A stretch of 38,112 nucleotides of DNA from Myxococcaceae bacterium (lineage in GTDB: Bacteria > Myxococcota > Myxococcia > Myxococcales > Myxococcaceae). The first letter of the stretch is position 1. Each line of letters starts with the position of its first letter. The stretch is from contig SECN01000036.1 of NCBI GenBank assembly GCA_004173515.1, forward strand, positions 1-38,112, written 5' to 3'. A program made the position numbers and the translations under genes. Below are positions 26,447 through 34,415 of the stretch, one piece after another. The notes under the pieces are model-generated. The model had not been told where the DNA came from and searched no databases. It was given only the letters and a program-made list of their open reading frames with translations.

Positions 26447-26480
26447 CGCCCGGTCTCCCCCATCATATAGAGACCGGGCG
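26447..26480 (+). terminator. Hairpin after the immunity gene
   Basis: Perfect 11-base arms at 26447-26457 and 26470-26480 with a 12-base AT-containing loop, between the immunity gene and the converging cNMP gene. No clear T run; it could serve either strand. Confidence 0.5.
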
Positions 26481-26621
26481 GGCCGAAATTGTCCGCTGAT
26501 CACAGAAACCCTTCCTGCGAACTTTGCCGAGCAACCCTCGTCACCAGCGTCAGGCGGGGGAAGGAGTCTGCCGCCCGACCGGAGTAGCAAGCACGCTGCC
26601 ACCCCCAAAGACCCTCCCCCT

Positions 26622-27791
26622 TCAACTGCTCAGCGCCCGCACCCGCTCCGCCAGGCTCTGCGTGAACAACCGGAAGATGCGCAGGGCCGCGGCCTCGTGC
26701 GTCTCCAGGAAATATTGGAAGTCCGTCCGGGTCACCCTGAGCGCGCGCACCACCGTGTGCGCTCGCACGTGCGCGGACACCGGCCCGTCGAGGATGAGTG
26801 AAATCTCTCCCAGGAACGCGCCCGGCCCCAGCATGTTGAGTTGGCGCGCGTCCGGCCCCGGGCCGGTGGACACACTCACCATGCCCTCCAGCAACACCAC
26901 CAGCCCCCCGCCCTTCGCGCCCTTCTCCAGCACCGTCGTCCCCGCCGGCACCAACACCGGTCGCGCCAGCCGATACAGGTCGCGCATGTCTTCCAATGAC
27001 AGACCATCGAAGATGGGAATGGCTTTCAGATAGCCATAGCCATCCACCACCGGCGGCGCCTTCTCCGCCGCGATGGCGCCTTCCGGCGGCGACGCGAGCC
27101 CCATCTGCCGCAGCAGGCGGGACTGCTCCGCCTGGAGCATCACCGCGCCCGCGCCCGTCGCGTGCTTGAGGCCATCCGCCAGCAACACCAGCGCGCGCCA
27201 CGTCGCGCCCTCCGCGTCCAGCAGCGAGCTCATCCGCAGCACCGCCTCCGGACGCTGGGCGTCGTCCGTGGGCACCGCTCGCAACATCTCCAGCTCCGCG
27301 TGCGTGTTGCCCAGCATGTGGAACACCTCCGCGGCCTCCATCGGCCGGTTCATGCGCCCCAGCAACTGCGCCAGCGACTCGCGCGCCCCCAGCGCCTGAT
27401 ACAGCGACAACGCCTGCTCCAACGAACCCGCGCGCTCGAAGGCCGCCGCCGCCCGGGCCTGCTCGCCCACCCGCAGCCAGGCCTCCGCCGCCAGCAGCGG
27501 CGCTCCCGCCTGCTCGTACATGGGCGCCGCGGCCCGGTCGTCACCGTCCGCCTCCAACAGCCGCGCCGCGCCGGTGTAGTCGCGCGCCTGACGCAGCACC
27601 TCCACCAACGTGTCGCGCGTCGTGGCCGGCACCACCAGCGCTTCCTCCAACACCCGCTCCCGATGCCCCGCCGCCATCGCCTCGTAGGCGCGCACCGCGT
27701 CCTCCACCGCCCCCTGCATCACCCGCGCCCACACCAGCCGCGTGACGCTGGAACCGGGTCCCCCGCCCACATCGCTCAGGTTCGAATCCAT
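26622..27791 (-). CDS. Repeat-helix protein with one cyclic-nucleotide-binding domain
   Basis: ATG 27791 gives 389 residues; AAGG is about ten bases upstream, and the frame continues upstream without a better start. Residues ~15-265 are consecutive helix pairs (TPR-like: DYTGAARLLEADGD, AAPMYEQAG, AAEAWLRVGEQARAAAAFERAG, QALSLYQALG). A linker follows and then a cNMP fold (~285-375): a LVPAGTTVLEKGAKGGGLVVLL start and a phosphate-cassette region GAFLGEISLILDGPVSAHV lacking the standard RxA Arg-Ala pair. This is the same layout as the protein at 10335-11507, with one cNMP domain instead of two. No helix-turn-helix is present. A role as cytoplasmic signalling scaffold is inferred. Its start faces a secreted-protein gene across 381 bases. 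Confidence 0.87.
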   Translation of the reverse strand: MDSNLSDVGGGPGSSVTRLVWARVMQGAVEDAVRAYEAMAAGHRERVLEEALVVPATTRDTLVEVLRQARDYTGAARLLEADGDDRAAAPMYEQAGAPLLAAEAWLRVGEQARAAAAFERAGSLEQALSLYQALGARESLAQLLGRMNRPMEAAEVFHMLGNTHAELEMLRAVPTDDAQRPEAVLRMSSLLDAEGATWRALVLLADGLKHATGAGAVMLQAEQSRLLRQMGLASPPEGAIAAEKAPPVVDGYGYLKAIPIFDGLSLEDMRDLYRLARPVLVPAGTTVLEKGAKGGGLVVLLEGMVSVSTGPGPDARQLNMLGPGAFLGEISLILDGPVSAHVRAHTVVRALRVTRTDFQYFLETHEAAALRIFRLFTQSLAERVRALSS

Positions 27792-28172
27792 TGGAGTCAC
27801 GACCTTGTCGTTCCTCCCGGGCACCCGGCGGAAAAGGGGTGTCACGCCGGTGTCCGGGACCCCTTCTGCGTAGCATCCTGAAACAGGGAAAGCCAGCCAT
27901 CGCCGGCAACAAAGGCAAGCGTTGAACACCTGCGTTCGCCCCGAACACTGGCACCGTTTCCGAGGGCAGCCGGCGACGGGGAGAGGCCATCCGAACCTGA
28001 GAGGTTGGGAAGACGATGCGATGAATCACGGCACTTCCGGACGGCTGTCTCAGGCGACAGGGGTCCCTCACCTTCGGTGCTCCCTGTCCCAGGGCCCCTA
28101 CCCAAGGTGTCTTCCCAGATGAAGTCGTTCCCCGCCGCCTTCCGTTCTCTCAGCGAATTGGAATTCCCGCCC
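27792..28172 (+). promoter_or_regulatory. Divergent region with possible structured leader
   Basis: The region holds the promoters of the cNMP gene (minus) and the secreted-protein gene (plus). On the plus strand, hairpin AACCT-GAG-AGGTT (27994-28006) is followed by mutually exclusive stems: 28045-28049 with 28056-28060, or 28056-28062 with 28082-28088, plus a third option 28082-28085 with 28091-28094. Sharing of 28056-28062 would let the leader switch fold, as in attenuators and riboswitches. No known riboswitch consensus fits. Confidence 0.35.
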
Positions 28173-28913
28173 ATGCGCCGTGCGCCAGCCGCCGCCGCGC
28201 GGTGGCTCTGCCTGCTGATGCTGGCGTCGGGGCGCGTCGGAGCCGCCGAACCCGAGGCGCCGCAGCCTTCCGCCCCCGCTCCCGTCCAGGTCGAGCCCAC
28301 CGCGCCGGCCGTGGAACCAGTGAAGGCCCCGGAGCCAGAGCCGGTGAAGGCGCCGGAGGCCCGGGCGGAGGAGTCGGAAGAGGCGACGGTGTGGGGAGAA
28401 GAGTCCCTGATGCAGGCGGATTTCCCACCCGAGATGAAGAAGGCAGCCGACGCCCTGACCCAGGACCCCCAGGTGCTCTGCGCGGGGGGCCTCGCCCAGA
28501 CCCACGAGCCCGGGCTGTTGCTGGTCACAAACCGGGACACCCGCGTGGGCGAACACCTGCTGTCCATCACCTGCCCCATCAGCGACGGCGTCGTGATGAC
28601 CACCGTGTCCACGGAGGTCCGGTCGCTGAAGGGCGCGACCTGCCTGACGAAGCCGGAGGGCCCGACGGCGGCGACCGTGGGCTGGTCCAACGGCGAGTCC
28701 TCCGTGCTGGAGCTGAAGGATGTGGAGGCCACCGTCGAATGCGACATGAGGGTCCTCACGTCGCGGGGCATCGTGAAGTCCGGTCGCCATCAGGGCCACG
28801 CGGTGACGCTCTCCACGGCGGTGCCGATGACGGCCACGCTGGCCGCATGCATGCAGGAGTCGGGACTCACGGCGAGCACGGGCGTCGCCACGCTCACCCT
28901 CACGGCCCCCTGA
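28173..28913 (+). CDS. Secreted protein of unknown function with Pro/Glu-rich linker
   Basis: I choose ATG 28173, which begins a signal peptide (MRRAPAAAARWLCLLMLASGRVGA); GGAA lies nine bases upstream. ATG 28119 in the same frame also has a fair site (AAGGTG, nine bases), giving an 18-residue longer n-region, so the start is not certain. The 246-residue product has after the signal ~55 residues rich in Pro, Glu, Ala and Val (repeated VKAPEPEP-type units, a flexible spacer). A ~150-residue domain with four or more cysteines and strand-like segments follows (VLCAGGLAQ, LLSITCPISDGVVMTTVSTEV, ATVECDMRVLTSRGIV, TATLAACMQESG). Paired Cys suggest disulfides and periplasmic or surface location. No family recognised. 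It may have a structured leader and is followed by 272 non-coding bases. Confidence 0.8.
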   Translation: MRRAPAAAARWLCLLMLASGRVGAAEPEAPQPSAPAPVQVEPTAPAVEPVKAPEPEPVKAPEARAEESEEATVWGEESLMQADFPPEMKKAADALTQDPQVLCAGGLAQTHEPGLLLVTNRDTRVGEHLLSITCPISDGVVMTTVSTEVRSLKGATCLTKPEGPTAATVGWSNGESSVLELKDVEATVECDMRVLTSRGIVKSGRHQGHAVTLSTAVPMTATLAACMQESGLTASTGVATLTLTAP

Positions 28914-29185
28914 GTCCCGCCAGGCGGTCCATGGGCATCTTGGGGCTTCAGGAAGGAAGGGGTTCTTCTTGTAACCAGGATGCCTTAACAATGTAGATGC
29001 ATTTCGGTGCACGCCGCCGTGCGTGCCCGGGCGTCCGTGGGCTCCCAGCGGAAGATTCCGGTCGCCTGCCCCCCTTGCGGGGAGGCCGGGCGCGGGCGAA
29101 TACCCCTCAAAACGCAAGCGTCGCTATGCAGGGCCCGGCCGGGCGCTATCGTGGGGCGCATGGGGTCCAGCCCCGGAGCGTCGCG

Positions 29186-30541
29186 ATGAAGAAGCCACGA
29201 ATCACGGGGGGATGGGGTGCGGCGGCGGTGGCCGTGCTGCTGGGCTCGGGCTCGGCCTGGGCGCACGCGGGCCTGCCGGAGACGTCCAACGTCACGCTGC
29301 GGCGCGGGCACCCGGAGGACTACTTCGTGGGCGCCACGTTCGGCGCGGTCATCTCGCGCGACAGCGGCCAGACGTGGCGGTGGGTGTGCCCGGATGCCAT
29401 GGGGTACGGCGGCTGGCGCCCGGAGTCCTTCGTCTGGCGCGAGTCGGGCGAGCTGCTCGCGGCCACCGGCAATGCGCTGTTGCGCTCGAAGGACGGCGCG
29501 TGTTCGTGGTCCGCGCACCCTTCCTTCAAGGACACGTGGGTGACGGGGCTCGCGGTGCACCCCACCAACGACGCGGTGATGTACGCGGGCACGGGCCGCT
29601 CCACGTCCGCGACCAATGGCCTGTTCCGTTCGGACGATGGCGGGGAGACGTGGCGGGCGCTGCCGCTGCAACGCGCGGGCATCCTGTTCTCCGCGGTGCG
29701 CGTGTCCACCGCCAACCCGAGCACCCTCTACGTGTCCGCGTCGGACACCACGCGCATGTACCTGTTCCGCAGCGACGATGCGGGTGAGACGTGGGAGGAG
29801 GCGCCCCAGAGCTTCCCCACGCTGGTGCGTCCGTTCGACTTCGTGGTGACGGCGACGGACCCGGTGGACCCGCTGGGCGTCTGGGCTCGCGTGTCCGCGC
29901 AGGGCTCCACGCACATCCTGCACAGCACGGACGGGGGGCGCACCTTCACGGCGCGCTCGGGCACCGGCATCGACGATGTCTTCGTCAACATGGAGCTCTC
30001 CGCCGACGGCGCGACCGCGTGGGTGTCCACCTACAACTCCTTCTTCCGCAGCCAGGCGGGCAGCCCCTTCGACAAGCTCACGCTGCCCACCGGCAACGCG
30101 TGCGCCACGCGCGTGGGCGACGTGCTCTACGGCTGCGGCTCGCCGTGGCTCCATGACTGGTCGCTGGCGCGCAGCCACGACGAGGGCACCACCTGGGAGC
30201 CCCTCTTCAGTCTGGAGAACATCCAGGGCAGCCATCAGTGTCCGGCGGGCACGCCCGTCCGGGACCTGTGCCCGTCGCGCTGGCCCCAGCTCGCGGAGAC
30301 GATTGGCGCGCCGCTCTACCCGGATGGCGTCCCCGACGCGGGCGTGTCCGACGGTGGCACCTCCCCGGTCGACGCCGGCGTGCCCCCTTCCGACGCGGGC
30401 ACGTCCACCGACGCGGGAGGCCCCGCCCCGGCGCCCTCCAAGTCGGGGTGCTCCACCGCGCCCACGAACACGCTGCTGCCGTTCCTCTTCCTGCTTCCCC
30501 TGTGGCGCCGCGGCCGGCGGCGCGAGGAGTCCCGACCATGA
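29186..30541 (+). CDS. Asp-box (BNR) propeller surface protein with MYXO-CTERM-like tail
   Basis: ATG 29186 follows GGAG by seven bases and starts a signal peptide (cleavage at AWA-HAG). The product is 451 residues. At least six Asp-box motifs S-x-D-x-G-x-T-W are visible (SRDSGQTW, SKDGACSW, SDDGGETW, SDDAGETW, STDGGRTF, SHDEGTTW), as in sialidase, sortilin and photosystem-assembly propellers, although no sialidase Arg triad was found. A linker of DAG/SDGG repeats leads to the tail SGCSTAPTNTLLPFLFLLPL followed by Arg-rich residues. This Cys, hydrophobic helix and basic cluster is the MYXO-CTERM pattern, which by recent work is cut by a myxosortase and sends the protein to the surface. First gene of a coupled unit: its stop overlaps the next ATG. 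Confidence 0.9.
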   Translation: MKKPRITGGWGAAAVAVLLGSGSAWAHAGLPETSNVTLRRGHPEDYFVGATFGAVISRDSGQTWRWVCPDAMGYGGWRPESFVWRESGELLAATGNALLRSKDGACSWSAHPSFKDTWVTGLAVHPTNDAVMYAGTGRSTSATNGLFRSDDGGETWRALPLQRAGILFSAVRVSTANPSTLYVSASDTTRMYLFRSDDAGETWEEAPQSFPTLVRPFDFVVTATDPVDPLGVWARVSAQGSTHILHSTDGGRTFTARSGTGIDDVFVNMELSADGATAWVSTYNSFFRSQAGSPFDKLTLPTGNACATRVGDVLYGCGSPWLHDWSLARSHDEGTTWEPLFSLENIQGSHQCPAGTPVRDLCPSRWPQLAETIGAPLYPDGVPDAGVSDGGTSPVDAGVPPSDAGTSTDAGGPAPAPSKSGCSTAPTNTLLPFLFLLPLWRRGRRREESRP

Positions 30542-31173
30542 AGACGCCCTGCCTGCTGTGGAGCACCGCCGCCGTCGCGCTGCTCGGCCTGACGGCCTGC
30601 GACGGTGATGACGAGCAACCGGCGCCGGAATGTGGCGAGCCGCTGTACGCCGGTGGCGCCACGGACGAGGCGTGGCGCACGCTGGTGGATGCCCAGAACA
30701 AGGCCCAGGACAGCTCGCGCGCGGTGACGCTCGTGTCCCCGGAGTCCGGCCAGACGTACCTCACGAGCGACTCCGCGCCGCTGTGGCAGTGGACCTCGCC
30801 CCTGCGCGCGTCGTTGCAGCGACCGGGGCGCACGGAGCCCTCGCCGGTGGGGCGGCCTCGCGACACGGGCCGGTCGGTGCTCGCGTGGCTGGGGAACTGG
30901 GTGCTGCCCACCGCGGAGGCGCACCTGCCGCCGTACACGGGGGACCTGTACTGGGTGAAGGTGCAGGTGCCGGGGCGTCAGTGCCCGGTGGAGCTGTTGA
31001 CGTCGGAGTTGCAGTGGCAACTGGATGACGGCTCCTGGCAGACGCTGCGCGAGGCGGCGGGACAGGCGCTGTCGGTGCAGGTGCTGAGCGCGTACCTGGT
31101 GCAGAACCGGGTCACGGAGGGTCCCTACACGCTGGCGCAGCCGGTGTCCTTCGGCGTGGCGGGCGCCCGGTGA
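30538..31173 (+). CDS. Lipoprotein of unknown function, second gene of coupled unit
   Basis: ATG 30538 overlaps the previous TGA (ATGA), so translation is coupled. The signal ends in lipobox LTAC (Cys 21). The 211-residue product has a mid-region helix (TDEAWRTLVDAQNKAQDSS), strands SRAVTLVSPESGQTYL, and a HLPPYTGDLYWVKVQVPG segment that reads like a short beta hairpin, plus two further Cys (PECGEP and RQCPVE) that may pair. The final part (QVLSAYLVQNRVTEGPY) again alternates. No family recognised. Its place between an Asp-box propeller and a YVTN-type propeller lipoprotein suggests a structural or adaptor role on the outer membrane. Its stop overlaps the next gene start. Confidence 0.82.
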   Translation: MKTPCLLWSTAAVALLGLTACDGDDEQPAPECGEPLYAGGATDEAWRTLVDAQNKAQDSSRAVTLVSPESGQTYLTSDSAPLWQWTSPLRASLQRPGRTEPSPVGRPRDTGRSVLAWLGNWVLPTAEAHLPPYTGDLYWVKVQVPGRQCPVELLTSELQWQLDDGSWQTLREAAGQALSVQVLSAYLVQNRVTEGPYTLAQPVSFGVAGAR

Positions 31174-32411
31174 AGCGCGCCGTCTGGCTTTGCGCGCTGG
31201 CGCTGGGCGCGTGCGACAGCGGTGGGACGAAGGCGACCGGCAATCTGGAGATCCCCGCGCTGACGTACGCAGAGCCATCCCCCTGGACGCGGGGCGGGAC
31301 GACGGTGGCGCCTCCGGGGCCGGAGGGGCGGCTGCTCGTCACCAACAGCCTGGATGACTCGGTGGGCCTGCTGGACATGGCGGGGCTGGGCACGCCGGGC
31401 TGGGGCGAAGTGGCGCGCGTGCCGGTGGGGCTCAACCCGGTGGAGCTGGAAGGGCCGCACCACACGGCGGTGTCTCCCACGGGGGACTACTACTACGTGG
31501 GCATCAGCAACTACGTGCCCGGTGGCGGTTCCGGTCCGCATGGCGCGCACGGCACCGGCACGGCGGACGGGTACTGCCTGAAGCTGAGCGCGAAGGACAA
31601 CCGGCTGGTGGCCTCCGCTCGCGTGGACCGCAACCCGGGTGACGTCATCGTCAGCGCGGACGGACGCACGCTGTACCAGACGCACTTCGACCTGCTGCGC
31701 ATCGCGGACGTGGCGCGCCAGGGCGGCTCCGAGGAGGACATGGTCTCGCGGCTGGCCATCCTCGACGCGGAGACGATGGCGGTGAAGGCGCGGGTGAAGG
31801 TGTGCCCGGCGCCGCACGCGGTGCGCCTGTCGGCGGATGAGCGCACGGCGTACGTGGCGTGCTGGTCGGACGAGGTCGCGCTGGTGGACCTGGCGACGTC
31901 AGGTATGCCGGTGACGCGGGTGAAGGTGGCGCCTGGAGCGGGCACCGCGACGAATCCGCGCCACCAGCCGTACGCGCTCACGCTGTCGCCCACGACGGGG
32001 GATGTCTGGGTCAGCTCGCTGGCCAGCCGTCAGGTGCAGGTGCTGGAGCCCGGCACGCGCGCGATGAACCCGGAGCGCACGGTGTACCTGCGCGGCTCTC
32101 CCATGTTCGGCGCGTTCACGAAGGACGGGCGCACGCTGTACCTGCCGTATCAGCAGGAGGACGCGGTGGCGGTCATCGACCCGGCGACGTCCACGGTGCT
32201 GCGCACGCTGGAGTTGTCGCAGGCGGGTTGTCTCAACGTGCACCAGTTCATGCTGACGCCGGACGAGCGGCACGGGCTCGTGGTGTGCGAGGGCGACCAC
32301 GTGGGGCCGGGCACGTTGCACGTGGTGGACGTGGTGGAGGGCACGGTGGTGTCCACGGTGCGGATGGGCATCTTCCCGGACTCGGTGAGCCTGCTGAAGG
32401 GGGCGCCATGA
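31170..32411 (+). CDS. YVTN/YncE-type beta-propeller lipoprotein
   Basis: GTG 31170 overlaps the preceding TGA (GTGA). The lipobox is LGAC (Cys 15). The 413-residue product has six or seven propeller blades, each with a strand pair of the YVTN type: GRLLVTNSLDDSVGLLDM, DVIVSADGRTLYQTHF, RLSADERTAYVACWSDEVALVDL, YALTLSPTTGDVWVSSLASR, FTKDGRTLYLPYQQEDAVAVID, and DERHGLVVCEGDH to VDVVEGTVVST. Repeats of this kind form seven-bladed discs and often sit beside cytochromes as sensors or redox-protein partners. The family identity is clear; the function is not. It is followed with a four-base overlap by a di-haem cytochrome gene, which supports a common role at the cell surface. Confidence 0.88.
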   Translation: MKRAVWLCALALGACDSGGTKATGNLEIPALTYAEPSPWTRGGTTVAPPGPEGRLLVTNSLDDSVGLLDMAGLGTPGWGEVARVPVGLNPVELEGPHHTAVSPTGDYYYVGISNYVPGGGSGPHGAHGTGTADGYCLKLSAKDNRLVASARVDRNPGDVIVSADGRTLYQTHFDLLRIADVARQGGSEEDMVSRLAILDAETMAVKARVKVCPAPHAVRLSADERTAYVACWSDEVALVDLATSGMPVTRVKVAPGAGTATNPRHQPYALTLSPTTGDVWVSSLASRQVQVLEPGTRAMNPERTVYLRGSPMFGAFTKDGRTLYLPYQQEDAVAVIDPATSTVLRTLELSQAGCLNVHQFMLTPDERHGLVVCEGDHVGPGTLHVVDVVEGTVVSTVRMGIFPDSVSLLKGAP

Positions 32412-33118
32412 AGTGGGGTGTGGTGGCGCTGGCGCTGGGCGCGCTGTCCGGCTGCGACGGGGGCGAGGAGCCCGTGGCCGCGGCGGATTTTGGCGAGGCG
32501 TTGTTCCAGGACGCCCGGCTGTCGGAGAGCACGTTCAACCGCTTCTCGTGCGCGACGTGTCACGTGACGACGCCGGAGACGCCGGCGGGGCGCATCGATT
32601 CGGGCTACTCGCTGTACAACGTGGCGGCGCGGCCGAGCTGGTGGGGCGGCGATGAGACGCACCTGCTGGACGCGGTGAACTTCTGCTACGTGAACTTCAT
32701 GCGCGGGGTGACGAAGCTGGAGGCGGAGGATCCGCGCTCCCGGGCTTTGTATGAGTATCTGGCGCGCATCAGTCCGGACGCGCAGGCGCCCGCGCTGCCG
32801 TTCACGGTGGTGAAGGACATCGACGACGTGCCCCGGGGCGACACCGCGCGCGGGGAGGTGGTGTACCGGGCGGCATGCCAGAACTGCCACGGCGCGACGC
32901 ACACGGGCGAGGGCCGGCTGACGGAGCTGGCGTCGGTGCTACCGGAGGTGACGCAGGACTACGACCGGCTCTTCCCGGGCATCCCGCACGCGCGGGTCGT
33001 CATCGAGAAGGTGCGGCACGGCCAGTTCTTCGGCGTGGGCGGCAACATGCCTCCCTACAGCGCGGAGTCCCTGTCCGACGCGGACCTGGGCGCGCTGCTC
33101 GTGTACCTGGGGCTGTAG
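32408..33118 (+). CDS. Di-haem cytochrome c lipoprotein
   Basis: ATG 32408 overlaps the previous stop (ATGA). The lipobox is LSGC (Cys 16). The 236-residue product has two c-type haem motifs, CATCH (residues 48-52) and CQNCH (157-161), one in each half, as in MauG/cytochrome c peroxidase-like di-haem proteins. Candidate axial methionines are in NFMRG and GGNMPPYS. The arrangement FSCATCH.TTPETPAGR ... GYSLYNVAARPSWWGG resembles the di-haem electron carriers that accompany surface oxidases. It is membrane anchored and exported, so electrons would be passed in the periplasm or at the surface. The coupled propeller genes suggest a complex; the electron partner is unknown. Last gene of the tightly coupled unit. 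Confidence 0.9.
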   Translation: MKWGVVALALGALSGCDGGEEPVAAADFGEALFQDARLSESTFNRFSCATCHVTTPETPAGRIDSGYSLYNVAARPSWWGGDETHLLDAVNFCYVNFMRGVTKLEAEDPRSRALYEYLARISPDAQAPALPFTVVKDIDDVPRGDTARGEVVYRAACQNCHGATHTGEGRLTELASVLPEVTQDYDRLFPGIPHARVVIEKVRHGQFFGVGGNMPPYSAESLSDADLGALLVYLGL

Positions 33119-33140
33119 GTCCGGTCATGGGAAAGCCTGC

Positions 33141-33581
33141 GTGAAGATGCAACGCCAGACATGGGGCCTCCTGGGACTGCTGGTCCTCTGCCTTGGAATG
33201 GGAGGGTGCGGACTGCTGGGCTACCACAAGCTTCCCGCGACTCCGCGCGCCTCCGCGGAAGAAGCAGCCCAGGTGCGCTTTCCGGACGCGTTCGATGACG
33301 CCACCCACCTGTCGGGGCCCATGCTGGAGGCCCTCACGCTCGCGCTGAACGACTTCCTGCCCCCGGGCCGGAAGGTCCGGACCCACGCTCGCGATCAACG
33401 CATCGCGGAGTGCCTGTCGCGGCGGGACACCTACGAAACGCGAGTGCTCCGCTCCCAGGAGGGACTCTTCTTCGTCTCCTTCATCCCGGACCTCACCCGC
33501 TGTGGTCTGGATGCGGAGATCCTGGATGGGGGCGCGGTCTATTGCATCGACGCACAGGGCCGCATCGTCGCGGTGCGCTGA
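33141..33581 (+). CDS. Small lipoprotein of unknown function
   Basis: GTG 33141 (ATG 33147 is an equal choice) starts 22 bases after the cytochrome gene, so it may be in the same message. The signal ends with lipobox GMGGC. The 146-residue product has a helix (SAEEAAQVRFPDAF), a SGPMLEALTLALNDFLPPGRKVRT segment with a single central helix, then strands (LFFVSFIPDLTRCGLDAEILDGGAVYCIDAQGRIVAVR) with two cysteines. The mature protein is compact, beta-rich at the end and predicted to sit on the membrane. No family recognised. A converging broken caspase-like gene ends 46 bases away. Confidence 0.75.
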   Translation: MKMQRQTWGLLGLLVLCLGMGGCGLLGYHKLPATPRASAEEAAQVRFPDAFDDATHLSGPMLEALTLALNDFLPPGRKVRTHARDQRIAECLSRRDTYETRVLRSQEGLFFVSFIPDLTRCGLDAEILDGGAVYCIDAQGRIVAVR

Positions 33582-33627
33582 TGCCGCCCGCCTGACGACC
33601 GGGCATGCGGGCCGGGTCCGCGGGCTT

Positions 33628-34331
33628 TCAGATGCGCACGCCCAGGATGAAGCCGGGCCACAGCCGGTCTGGCTCCGGGCCCGTGTGAAGAAGGATGCGC
33701 CGATGCTGTCGGACTCCTGCGCCACCTCGTCCGCGGATCTGGAGGCGAGGTACGCATGGCCTCGCACCCGCGTGGACAGGTCCTGAAGGAACGCGGGCCG
33801 CTGGATGCCACCCTTCTCGCGGGTGAGCGCTCCGGAGCCGCACGAGTCGAGGATGGCCAGCCGCACGTCCACCGGCACCTCGCCCAGCAGGCGCCGCAGC
33901 TCCTCGTACGACAGGCGCTCGCCGCGGGGCAGCAGTCCCTCCGCGTCGGAGTGCCCGGAGTAGTACAACACCAGCTCGCGCCGCATGCCGCCCGCGGGCA
34001 CCGCGTCCACCAGGGCCCGCATGCGCGTGAGCGCCGCCACCAGGCTCGCGCGGTCCGCCTCCAGCAGCAGCACCGAATCCGCGGGCGCGACGCCGCCCAT
34101 CTCCTCCAGGACCCGTGAGACCGCGAGCGCATCCGAGCCCGCGTAGCGCAGCCGGTCACGCCCGGTGCCGCCCTCGCTGGAGCCGACGATGAGCGCGAAG
34201 CGGCGCATGGAGAGCGTGCCCGCTTCATCCAGAGGTGCCGCGCTCGCCATCCCGGCGGCCAGCAGCAAGGCGCACACGGCCAGCACCCGGCCTCCACGGC
34301 CTCCGCCCGTCCCCCATGTCCTGGCGCCCAT
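33628..34331 (-). pseudogene. Caspase-like (peptidase C14) secreted protein, broken
   Basis: ATG 34331 has AGGA seven bases upstream and starts a signal peptide (cleavage near ASA-APL). A caspase-type fold follows: FALIVGSSEGGTGRDRL, the catalytic His in YYSGHSD (residue 127) and the catalytic Cys in AILDSCGSGA (residue 164), then AYLASRSADEVAQESDSIGASFF. Homologues continue after FFT with a further strand-helix unit and often a long C-terminal domain. Here the frame becomes nonsense, while another frame reads LLHTGPEPDRLWPGFILGVRI and stops at 33628, looking like a genuine strand-ending C-terminus. So sequence is missing and the frame shifted at about 33690. Staying in the first frame would run antisense across the small lipoprotein gene. 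It follows the TonB-receptor/lipoprotein pair on the same strand. Confidence 0.7.
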
Positions 34332-34415
34332 TGTCGTGTCCTGGAACCCCGCGCCACTCCGGCCCATCCACGCGGGGCTCCTGCCTATCGCCTCCCACGC
34401 CCCTGGAGGAGGCCG

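Noticed and set aside
26412..26801. Plus-strand frame after the immunity gene
   Set aside because: It enters antisense into the cNMP gene and gives low-complexity Arg/Pro/His sequence; no ribosome-binding site.
27779..27789. GGTTCGAATCC resembles a tRNA T-arm
   Set aside because: It is part of the start of the cNMP gene on the other strand, flanking bases do not form a T stem, and no acceptor, D or anticodon arm is present.
27978..28055. GGGGAGAG and TCTCAGGC pieces resemble a glycine riboswitch
   Set aside because: The essential central CGCCGAAGG-type core is missing and the stems do not line up; only a general structured leader is claimed.
33000..33627. Caspase frame continuing antisense over the small lipoprotein gene
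   Set aside because: After FFT the residues lose family character and become basic/Cys-rich; the other-frame end at 33628 is more protein-like.
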